Positions 55,515-64,000 of a stretch of DNA of 64,000 nt are shown piece by piece (position 1 is the first letter of the stretch; each line of letters begins with the position of its first letter). The notes beneath the pieces were generated by a model. It saw only the letters and a list, made by a program, of their open reading frames with translations, did no database searches and was not told the origin of the DNA. This DNA comes from Simmondsia chinensis (Eukaryota; Streptophyta; Magnoliopsida; Caryophyllales; Simmondsiaceae), in NCBI GenBank assembly GCA_018398585.1, contig JAGTTD010000010.1:4233501-4297500 (forward strand), written 5' to 3'. The translations under genes and the position numbers were made by a program.

Positions 55515-58500
55515 TTCCCCCGCGATTGAGAAGGACTCGACTCCGTTGAGTTTGTTTGCAAATAATCATCAAGTAGATCAGCATCCAATGATTGGAACTC
55601 TTTCTTTGTTATCCAAGTAGCTTCACTAGCAGGGCAACCTTTCCATTGGACAAGGAAATGATGATTCCCACCACCGGAAGTACACACAACCTCATCAGTT
55701 AATACATCACTAATCATGTCTTGAGGTTTCAAAGTTGGGCCCTTTGTCGTTGGGCCACCTGCAATGTCAGGGGAAGAACAACCAGGCCACTCAATGGTAC
55801 TGCGGTAAAGGGTTAAGTCTTCTACATTAAAAATTGGACTAATCTTCATGTGATCAGGTAATTCTAAAAAATAAGCATTAGGTCCAAGTTTCTTAGAAAT
55901 TCAAAAAGGCCCAAAACCACACGCATGAAGTTTTTTGAACAAATTTTTAGGCAAGCGACCCGAGTGAATGCGAGCCACAACAAAATCACCTACATTAAAA
56001 TCTTTGGCCCTACGATGAACATCAGCTGCTAGTTTATATTCAATATTACATGTAGCAATTTTTCTTCTCACCTCGGTATGTAAGTCACGAATATGTTGAG
56101 CACATAGCTCGGCAGGAAGAGACACATAAGAGGAAGGAGGCAGGGGAGCCAAGTCAACGGGAGTACGAGGCTTGTAACCATGAACGATTTCGAAAGGGCT
56201 TTTACCAATAGTGCGATTTACAAAATTATTGTATGCAAACTCAACTAAAGGCAAATTCAAATCCCAATTGCCCGGTCTATCACCGATGACACATCTAAGT
56301 AAATCCCCTAGACTGTGGTTAACAACCTCGGTCTGTCCATCAGTTTGTGGGTGAAAAGTAGCAGAAAATTTCAAGTTTGTACGACAAATTCTCCATAGTG
56401 TCCTCCAAAAATGGCTAATGAACTTAACATCATGATCAGACACAATAGATGTGGGAAGCCCATGCAATTTAACAACCTCACGATAGACAGATTTGGCAAC
56501 ATGGGAGGCATCAGTAGTCTTAGTACATGGTATAAAGTGAGCCATTTTAGAAAACCTATCAACCACTACTAGAATTAAGTCATGACCACGAGATGTCTTA
56601 GGTAACCCTAGAACAAAATCCATGCTAATGTCTTTCCAGGGTTCGCGAGGGTTAAGAAGTGGAGTATAAAGGCCGGTATTATGTTTTCTCACTGTAACCA
56701 ACTGACATGTACGACATTGAGACACAATCTTAGCACAATCTCACTTAAGTGAAGGTCAGTAAAATCTATCAGAAGCGAGGGAGATGGTTTTGTCTTTTCC
56801 TAGATAACCACCTAGCCCACCAGCATGCATCTCCCAAATAAGGAACTCTCCAAATGATGTGCGGGGAATGCAAAGTCTAGATCCTCGAAATAAATAACCA
56901 TCATGAATGACAAAATCAACATGGTCTTGACAATTGCCGTCCATGATCTCAGTAAATATGACACCAAAATCAGGGCAAGAAGGGTACTCATCCTTCATTA
57001 TATCAAAACCCATTACTTCTGCCTTCATCACATGAAATAAGGCTACTACATGGCTAAGTGCATTAGCTACTCTATTTTCTTTTCCAGATTTATGCCTGAG
57101 GACAAATGAGTACTCATTGATAAACTCGATCCAACGCGCATGCTTAGGGTTTAACTTAGGTTGGGACATAAGAAACTTTAGAGACAAATGATCACTAAAT
57201 AAGACAAAATCCTTAGGTAATAAGTAATATCTCCAATGATGGAGACATTGAACCATCGCATAAAACTCTTTCTCATAGGTGTCATATCGTCGTTGCCTAG
57301 ACTCATTCAATTTCTCACTAAAAAAGGTAATGGGATGTCCTTCTTGACTCAACACACCACCAATTCCAACCCCAGAAGCATCACAGGAAACCTCAAAAAC
57401 TTTATCAAAATCAGGTGTCGAAGGAGTGGGGCACTAGACATTTTTTTCTTAATTTCTTCAAAAGCCTTAGTAGCAACATGAGTCCATTTATGGTCTCCTT
57501 TCTTAAGACAATCTGTGATGGGACCCATAATAGAACTAAAATTGCGAATGAACTTTCTATAAAAAGAGGCTAGACCATGAAAACTTCTAATCTCGGAAAT
57601 TGTCTTAGGTTCAGGCCACTCTTTAATAGCTTTAACCTTTTCAGGATCAGCAAAAATACCATGAGAGGAAACAACGAAACCTAAGAACAGGACATCTTAT
57701 TGTAAGAAAAGACACTTCTTTAAGTTAGCATAAAGTTTGGCTTCCCTAAGTGCAATAAATAGAAGGTGAAGGTGGTTAAGGTGGTCCTCATGGGATTTGC
57801 TAAAAGCCAAAATGTCATCAAAATACACCACAAGAAACTTTCCAATAAATGACTGTAAAGTATGTGTCATGAGTCGCATGAAAGTGCTGGGGGCATTTGA
57901 CAACCCAAAAGGCATGACCAACCATTCGAACAAACCATCTTGAGTCTTAAAAGCAGTTTTCCATTCATCTCCTGGCCTAATACAAACCCGATGGTACCCA
58001 CTCCTTAAATCAAGCTTTGAAAACCAACGAGAACCAGCTAGAAGGTCAAGCATGTCCTCAAGTGTAGGGATAGGAAAACGGTATTTGATGGTGATTTTGT
58101 TGATGGCTCGACTATCAACACACATCCTCATGGGACCATCTTTCTTAGGTGTAAGAAGTGCTGGAACTGCACAAGGATTCATGCTATGCCGAACAAAACC
58201 TTTAGTAATCAAACTCTCAACCTATCGACTAAGCTCAGCACGCTCTACTGGGTTCATCCTATAGTGCGGAAGGTTAGGCAATTGAGATCCGGGAATAAAA
58301 TCTATGGCATGCTGAATATCCCTAAGTGGCGGTAACTTGTCAGGTAAGTGCTTAGGAAGGACATCTTGAAAATCTTCTAGTAAAGCACTTAGTTCAGGTG
58401 GAGCTAAAAGATGGGAAGGAACTAAAGGGGTCTCTTTAGCCACAATAGCCAAGTAAAAACCATTTTCCTCACAAGTTTCTTCAAAACTGGATTGGTTAAC

Positions 58501-59400
58501 TAAGTGTAGACAACTTTTTACTGGAGTTGGGAAAGAAGGAGAGTTCATCTTAGGAGAAAAATCTGAAGGGTTGCAAGGTTTCAAGGTGATGACCTTACCC
58601 TTGTGCCTAAAGGAATAAGTGTTCTCTCGACCATGGTTAATCACATCAAGATCAAATAGCCAAGGACGACCTAGAAGTATGTGGGCTACATCCATCGATA
58701 GAACGTCACAGAAAACGCTATCCTCATAATCTCCTAGGCGAATGGGAATGCGACATCTCTGGGTAACAGGGAGGCTCGTTTTGTTAACCCAAGAAACCTT
58801 AAAGGGTCGTGGGTGTGGCTCAGGCTTAAGGTTCAAACGACTTAAAGCATCTTTGGAAATGATATTCATGCAACTACCACCATCAACAACAAGTTTAGCG
58901 GATCGCGGGCCGCTCCTAACGACAATATGAAAAATTGAAGTGTGTTTCCAAGAATCATCTTTGGTTGTATTTGTCAAGACACATCTAACCACATTCACTC
59001 TCTCTATGGAATCATCTAAAGTTATATTATTCTCATTCTCATCCCCAGAATAGGGCTCAGCTTCAATAATTTGTTCTTCTTCTAGGTCTGGTTGGTCAAT
59101 CTCTTGATTTATGACGAGATTACGATAAGGACATTGTGAAGCAATGTGGCCTAATTGTTGACAATTGAAACACTTAATAGAAGATGAGCCAGAAGAGCGG
59201 AAAGTACTAGTTGTTCCACCAGAACGAGACATAGGGCCACTAGGACGCGTAGGGTTAGGGGTGGGAGATCCTACAGTATGAGACCCAATACTAGAGGACT
59301 CTTTTCCCTTAAAAGGGGCATTGGATGAGGGATGATATGTTCGTGAATTACTCCTCGAATTGGTCAAACGACGAGTAGATTGGGTTCTAGAATATTTTTC
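55502..59400 (-). pseudogene. Polyprotein of chromovirus 2: zinc knuckle, protease, RT, RNase H, integrase, chromodomain
   Basis: 59367-58222: zinc knuckle CFNCQQLGHIASQC, protease with VVDGGSCMNII and HILLGRPWLFD, and the start of RT. 58212-57697: RT with [26 protein letters not shown] and an intact catalytic [10 protein letters not shown]; one stop at 57694-57696 follows, and reading continues in frame. 57355-56756: RNase H (FFSEKLNESRQRRY) and the integrase N-terminus. 56725-55901: integrase with CRTCQ, SMDFVLGLPK, SDHDVKF and HPQTDGQTEVVN, so the three acidic residues are present. 55849-55502: chromodomain HHFLVQWKGCPASEATWI. A stop separates the first and second segments, a frameshift precedes RNase H, and further stops flank integrase. 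Confidence 0.88.
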
Positions 59401-59583
59401 AAACTCAAGGGCCTTTTGGTAAGCCTCCTCTAAAGTCGTAGGGGCTTAAAGACTAACTTCTCTCTTAATGTCTAGGTTAAGACCATTTACGAACCTAGTC
59501 AAGGTCATAAATGGGTCCTCATCTACGCCACACCTAAGCAAAACTTCCTCAAAACGATCCATATACTCAGTGACACTAAGAGG

Positions 59584-60065
59584 TCACTGCCTAAGGTTGA
59601 GCATTTGATCTACAAGTTGGGTTCTATGGAAGCTAGGTATGTACTTTTCTTTCAATTTTGCTTTCATGACCTCCCATTGATTAATAGGGGCCTCACGAAG
59701 TCTCTCGATGTTGCGCATGACAGTTTTCCAGTATTTTTTTGCAGAATCTACTAGCTTCATCCTAGCAAAACAGACTCGCTCTGTATCATCCATATTGTAC
59801 CAATCAAAATAGTTTCCATGGAGTCTACCCAATCAGAAAAGACTATAGGGTCCAACTTCCCATCAAAGGTGGGAAAATCCACCTTGACTCTCCTAGTTAT
59901 GTCAACACGATCCTCACGACCGCGTCGTGGAGAAAGAGAACCTCTTTCGGGTACAGCATGTTGAGGCTTAAATTGACCATCCCTGGGACGATCATAGTCA
60001 TGGTATCTAGGGTTAGGTCTGTTAAATTTCATCGGGCCTAGGCCCAACCCACAGAGTTGGAACAC
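59584..60065 (-). pseudogene. gag of chromovirus 2 (broken)
   Basis: 59832-59584 gives ERVCFARMKLVDSAKKYW and WEVMKAKLKEKYIPSFHRTQ, the conserved retrotransposon gag domain, after a frameshift from 60065-59757 (ITRRVKVDFPTFDGKLDPI). Upstream gag sequence resumes on the far side of the TRIM, at about 60977-60640 (SPNDFHELKQSLCALREI). Confidence 0.75.
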
Positions 60066-60636
60066 AAGAGATCCACATATAAGTCTAAGTGGGGTTCCAT
60101 CCTAAAACCAATTAACAATAGGTGGAGTAACCCACTAGGCTTATAAGATGATCTCTTCTTTCTCTCAACTCCGATGTGAGATTCCACAAGACTCACATGT
60201 GGAGTTTTCAACGCTCCCCCTCACATGTGAGTCTATGACAAACGTACCCCTCGCCTTCTCCGATCCAATTCGATCCAACATACTGGAGAAGCCCTTCTGC
60301 GGGAGCCGCGAAGCACTAGGACTGTTGTTGTTGTTGATACTGGAGAAGCCCTTAGCGCACCAAACACAAAAGCACCTCCTCTTCATGAGGACAAGGTGCG
60401 ACAAACACAAGATAGGGATCAACAACCCGCTCTGATACCATGTAAAATTTCACCGGGCCTTTAGGCCCAACCCACAAAGTTGCAACACAAGAGATCCACA
60501 TATAAGCTCAAGTGGGGTTCCATCCTAAAACCAATTGGCAATAGGTGGAGTAACCCACTAGGCTTATAAGGTGATCTCTTCTTTCTCTCAATTCCGACGT
60601 GGGATTCCACAAGTCTCACATGTAGAGTCTTCAACA
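60020..60636 (-). mobile_element. TRIM family A, complete, inserted in chromovirus 2 gag
   Basis: LTRs 60441-60636 (5', 196 bp) and 60020-60213 (3', 194 bp), both TG...CA apart from one terminal change. The primer-binding site TGGTATCAGAGC (complement at 60429-60440) touches the 5' LTR, and a GTGAGGGGGAGCG polypurine tract (complement 60212-60224) precedes the 3' LTR. Flanks AGGTC at 60015-60019 and 60637-60641 are a perfect 5-bp duplication. The 227-bp interior has no coding capacity, so replication needs proteins from other elements. LTRs differ at about 16 positions by eye. Confidence 0.92.
60280..60353 (+). mobile_element. SINE copy 15: 40-bp 3' fragment with 17-bp duplication, inside the TRIM
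   Basis: CTGCGGGAGCC, GCGAAGCACTAGGACTG and (TTG)n at 60297-60336 is the SINE 3' end. It is flanked by perfect ATACTGGAGAAGCCCTT copies at 60280-60296 and 60337-60353. It is therefore a severely 5'-truncated insertion made by target-primed reverse transcription and not a decay product. Confidence 0.9.
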
Positions 60637-61318
60637 AGGTCTAGGGTTATTCCTAGGATGGTGAGAGTTGGAGGGGTTACCCAGAACTAGGTTGGACGAA
60701 ACAAATTGACCATGTGTTGACTCGAAAGACCGAGGAGATGTCGAGTTCTCGTTTTGGGGTGCATCATCATTATTACTCAATAGATTTTTGTTCTTATGCA
60801 GCAAAGTAAGAATCTCACTAATTTGTGCTCTATGCAAGAATTTTCAGATCCATGATGTTCAACAATTTCTCTTAGTGCGCACAAGCTTTGTTTAAGTTCA
60901 TGAAAGTCATTGGGTGACACAGATCCTTCATGCGGAGTACACTCAACTTGTTTATCATGATTCCTAGACGGGCCCATGAATACATGCTTTCAGTACTGAG
61001 GTTAATGAAATTACCACAAGTATTTATTTGACAATAAACTAGCAATTTGAGCTTTCAAGTAAAACTGTAGATGCTTAACATTGGTCATTGTTTAGGTCGC
61101 ACACGGAAGATTGCAAATTTTTTTTTTTAAACAAAAATTAAATATAAAGGACCTAGTGAAATTTGTGGACTTCGACCACACAAAAATTAGCACAAGTTTT
61201 CAATGTAAGAAGCTTATACCTTTTCCACAACCATAGGGAGCTTTCTAGTATTCCCCTCAAGCTTGCAAGAGAACCTTCAAAGTACCCCAACTGTCCTCCT
61301 CAAAACGTGCCAGAGATG

Positions 61319-61398
61319 ATTAAATAGAAAAGACTCGCAATTAATCATAAATTCTTCTTGTGTAGTACTTCCCCGAACGCTTTGATCGTACTACGTCA
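61319..61398 (-). repeat. 5' LTR remnant of chromovirus 2
   Basis: 80 bp matching the start of the 3' LTR (ATTAATCATAAATTCTTCTT, TACTACGTCA). The remaining ~300 bp expected toward the coding region are absent, as is a primer site, so a deletion removed the end of this LTR. Confidence 0.75.
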
Positions 61399-61403
61399 AC
61401 TAT

Positions 61404-62640
61404 GTTAAGAGTCGGTTGCATGAATCTTGAAGGATGCCCGCTGGTAATACTATGTACACCCAAGCATTAAAAAAATCGTCTTTTAAGACAGTAGTTCTCA
61501 CCATGACGCGGTATCAAGTTTGTAAGATCTTTCTGTTTGTTTTTCTTCTTAGTTGCTTTGTTTGAATATCACCTACTTTTCCAACAAATATAAATGGGAA
61601 GAAAAAGGAAAAAGAAATGGGACCAAAGAGGACTGCCATCCAACCTAACGGGAGTTGCCGGAAATTGCATTTGGAGCTCTGCTGTGAAGGGAACAACTTC
61701 CGACTCTTATGTTATCTTTTCTTGTGTATATAGTTAATAAACATAACTTATCCTGTTTAGATATGTTTGTTATTTTTTTCGTTTTCGCAAGATATACTAT
61801 AAGGTAGTAAAACACAATTTGCAGCGCTCAAAAAGTTCTCTTTAGCGATAATAGCACCCGACCCTTTGACTTGATTCGCAAAGTTCACATTTAAGAGTAT
61901 AAACGAATCAAGCGTTTGCTGAAACACTTGTGATCGAATCAATTAGCAGCTCATTCCTGTTCGTTTCAAGAGCACAATATGTTCGTTTTCTGTTTGCAAT
62001 TTTTGGTTTTCAGGAAACTAAAAGCTACGTTTTAGAAACAATTTTTTCCACACTTTTTTGGTTTTTAGTCTTGGTTTATCCCAGTTCTAGTAAAAACTGT
62101 AAACGGGAAACTAAAAATAGGAAAAAAATCATTTTCAAAACCTGGTTTTTAGTTTCCTAAACCAAACTGCAAACAAAAAACAATATCAAACGGGTCCTAA
62201 ATGAACAAAACTCAAATAGAGGCATGTCCGGCTTGTTAAACTTCATAAACAGTTCATTACAAGGTCGTTTAGAGCTTGTTCACTACTCAATGCTGGCTCA
62301 GCAATGGTCAATAACGGCTCTGTAATACTGCGAATGACTTGTCAAATGACAGTCATTCCATGCAAAATAACAACTGAATATTAACTCAAATAGCTCGGCT
62401 CAATAACAACCATAACTCGTATCATTGGATACGGAAATCCATGAAAATAGCGGGATCAAATCTTAGGATACAATTTGCAGAGTTCACATCCAAAGTAGCA
62501 GAAACAGATAATGGATCAAACAGGCACATCTTAAGTAGTAAAAAACCTACCTAAAAACATAGGATTTGCAAATTCTACATTATACTTGGAATCATACAGC
62601 TAATATTAGTTGACTTACAGAGGCAAAACTCAGCAGCAGC
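61404..62640. other. Intergenic sequence with a foldback element
   Basis: 61975-62200 is a foldback (TTCTGTTTGCAATTTTTGG and its partner CCAAACTGCAAACAAAAAAC) related to 43960-44160. 62210-62420 carries GAGCTTG-type words. Nothing else is recognised. Confidence 0.45.
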
Positions 62641-62654
62641 AGCTCTGAAGTGCC

Positions 62655-62795
62655 CTATTGTGTGCTCCCTGGACCGTCAGTTCCACCCGCTGGCTTTCGG
62701 GTTAAGTAACGAATAACGGCATCTTCAACCCTATCATAGCACATCAAATAGAGTTCAGCCAACAAATGCAAACTTACAGCTCGGGTGTTCAAATA
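62655..62795 (-). CDS. Candidate terminal coding exon of an unidentified gene
   Basis: On the - strand, after a possible AG acceptor (CT at 62796-62797), 46 codons read YLNTRAVSLHLLAELYLMCY, then DRVEDAVIRYLTRKPAGG and a short GTDGPGSTQ tail to a TAG at 62655-62657. Amino-acid composition is protein-like (an amphipathic helix-like stretch) and third-position bias differs from the AT-rich surroundings. I do not recognise the protein. Upstream exons would lie at higher coordinates or beyond the window. The sequence just upstream (62800-63010) is a GGTTCGGTTTGG-type repeat, and the open reading continues into it, so the exon start is uncertain. It could also be a stray open frame. Confidence 0.35.
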   Translation of the reverse strand, partial: YLNTRAVSLHLLAELYLMCYDRVEDAVIRYLTRKPAGGTDGPGSTQ

Positions 62796-62799
62796 CTGA

Positions 62800-63560
62800 T
62801 CCGGATTGAAAACCAAACCGAATTGGTTTCTATTTGATCCAGTGTTTGCTCCTTGATTTGGTTCAGCTTTTAGCTATTAACACCATATAAGTGTTCTGGA
62901 CTAAAACTCAGACCAAACATGTTAGTTTAGTCCAAGATGAGACGAGACTGTCATTGGTCCAGCCCTAATTTTGACCAGCTCTTGGTCCAGTTCGGGATTG
63001 GACCGATGAACAACCTCCCAACCCAGTATGGTACCAAATTTGGGGGTAGTCAAAGATTTAGAGATTTGAGGAGAGGGAGGTTAAGAAATGAAGGTTAGCC
63101 ATCAAATCTTTTGGACTCAAGACAATTTTCATAAATAAAATACAATATACGTGCATTAAGTATAATTATATAACAACAATAGTGTAATAACCATTACATT
63201 ACATAATGGTCTTTGTTTGATTCCATAATGTGCCCACCTAGTATGTGAAATTTTGCGTGTAAGTCTAAAGAGTTGTATGTTGTGGGGAATGATGCTGGAA
63301 AAGGAAGGATGAAATGGGGGCCTTTCACCCGAGTGGCCAAATCTGTTAGACTTGGTTGTTTGAGTCGTGTTTGCTGCCAAAAAAGCAACATAAGTTTGGA
63401 AATGGATTTGCCATCTCATCTGCAAGCAGTGTTCGCACCCAGGAGAAAAATTGAAGCCTGGGGTGCTGAATCTGCAGATGCTCTCGAATGCAAAACCAAC
63501 CACATCTCAGAAAACTAATGCACCATTTACATCTGAGAAGCACCAAATACGGCGAGAAGA
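62800..63560. other. Repeat-like sequence, no firm gene
   Basis: 62800-63010 is rich in TTGGTCCAG/GACCAAAC words, a degenerate repeat also seen near 1300-1440 and 29290-29560. 63150-63560 contains overlapping frames on both strands (up to 115 codons) without a recognised domain; neither strand is favoured by codon use. Confidence 0.4.
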
Positions 63561-63654
63561 TCAACTGCCATGGGGTTATTAATGGAATGCATATTTTTTT
63601 ATAATGTAAGGAGGTACAACATTTGGGCCATCAACATTCAGGAGACGAGAGAGA

Positions 63655-63720
63655 TGAGCTTTGAACCTAAGACCTTGTGCTTGCAGGTGGGTAGCCTACC
63701 TACTACGCAAAACCCAACAG
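63655..63720 (-). repeat. Possible tRNA-like (SINE-related) fragment
   Basis: On the - strand GGTAGGCTACCCACCTGC and GGTCTTAGGTTCAAAGCTC resemble the middle and B box of a tRNA-derived sequence. No A box or ends were confirmed. From 63880 to the window end GAGCC/AAGCTTG words of the hAT-like repeat appear. Confidence 0.3.
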
Positions 63721-64000
63721 TTTATGGATGCATATGGAACCAAAGGTTTGGCATTATGTAAGATAACCAACGAAATCGAATCCAGAAGTAGTATGTGAGA
63801 AAGGAAGATGACAATGTTTAGAAAGGAAGCACGCTTATGGGGCATCAACCCACTATGAGCAAACTGAGCACAAGAAAGATAAAGCTTGGGTTTGGTGGCT
63901 CACTAGTTGAAACGAGCCAATTAAGAAGTAAATTGCAAGCCTAAGTCTGAATTGAGCCCAAACAAGCCAAGCTCATTTGTTATTTGCCAATATCAGGTTC

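Larger units (their letters stand above)
55137..61398 (-). mobile_element. Chromovirus 2 (Ty3/Gypsy, Galadriel/CRM side), inactive, host of a TRIM
   Basis: Order on the - strand: partial 5' LTR (61398-61319), leader, gag (about 60980-59380, interrupted by the TRIM), zinc knuckle, protease, RT, RNase H, integrase, chromodomain, polypurine tract, 3' LTR (55514 down to about 55137). Flanking bases ACTAA (55132-55136) and ACTAT (61399-61403) could be a 5-bp duplication with one mismatch. No primer site is visible, consistent with loss of most of the 5' LTR. Clade is inferred from the DGGSC-type protease, [20 protein letters not shown] in RT and the C-terminal chromodomain. Confidence 0.85.

Noticed and set aside
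63156..63503. 115-codon - strand open frame
   Set aside because: Overlapping + strand frames are equally open, composition is mixed and no domain is recognised; without homology it cannot be supported.
1..64000. CRISPR arrays, bacterial operons, tRNA or rRNA genes
   Set aside because: None seen. Tandem arrays here are CACTA subterminal repeats and a minisatellite; tRNA-like words are primer sites or SINE/TRIM parts.

Overview
This is nuclear DNA of a flowering plant. The genes carry many GT-AG introns, the intergenic sequence is AT-rich, and the retroelements are typical of angiosperms: Met-tRNA-primed chromoviruses and TRIMs, a CACTA element with TNP2 transposase, RTE- and L1-type LINEs, and an abundant SINE with an Au-like body ending in (TTG)n. 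The sequence alone does not identify the species.

Three host genes are well supported, all on the + strand. (1) 19604-30964 is a 13-coding-exon gene for an RBM39/CAPER (CC1-like) splicing factor of 580 residues: an N-terminal RS region, two RRMs and a C-terminal U2AF-homology motif. (2) 36875-43925 (MO-A, 7 coding exons, 412 aa) and (3) 48772-54233 (MO-B, 6 coding exons, 410 aa) are tandem paralogues of a plant FAD-dependent monooxygenase of the MO1/MO2 type. Their first five exons have identical lengths, but the last MO-A intron is absent from MO-B. A possible terminal exon of an unidentified gene lies on the - strand at 62655-62795.

The rest is mostly mobile DNA. 1-720: decayed RTE-type LINE. 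2.4-3.8 kb: MITEs and a long hairpin. 4743-16603: a CACTA element with subterminal repeat arrays, broken TNP2 and Transposase_24-type genes and a ~70-bp minisatellite, split by a complete but dead chromovirus (9524-14801, 5-bp duplication AGTTT). 17.1-19.3 kb: SINE, truncated LINE and small TRIMs upstream of and around the RBM39 promoter. 31-36.8 kb and 44-48 kb: intergenic blocks holding hAT-like elements, foldback MITEs and SINEs. 55137-61398: a second chromovirus on the - strand. A 617-bp TRIM (duplication AGGTC) sits in its gag region, and a truncated SINE (17-bp duplication) sits in that TRIM.

The most notable finding is a composite SINE. Two copies (36366-36574 and 52048-52285, both - strand) begin with a 5S rRNA-derived head joined at the same point to the Au-like body. 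The second is bounded by a perfect 20-bp target-site duplication, so head and body moved as one unit. Two further copies (26453-26597 and 32553-32678) retain shorter 5S-like pieces. I do not know of a described plant SINE with a 5S head, but I could not search. Base-level coordinates of exons, LTRs and duplications were read by eye; family names rest on recognised motifs, not database searches.
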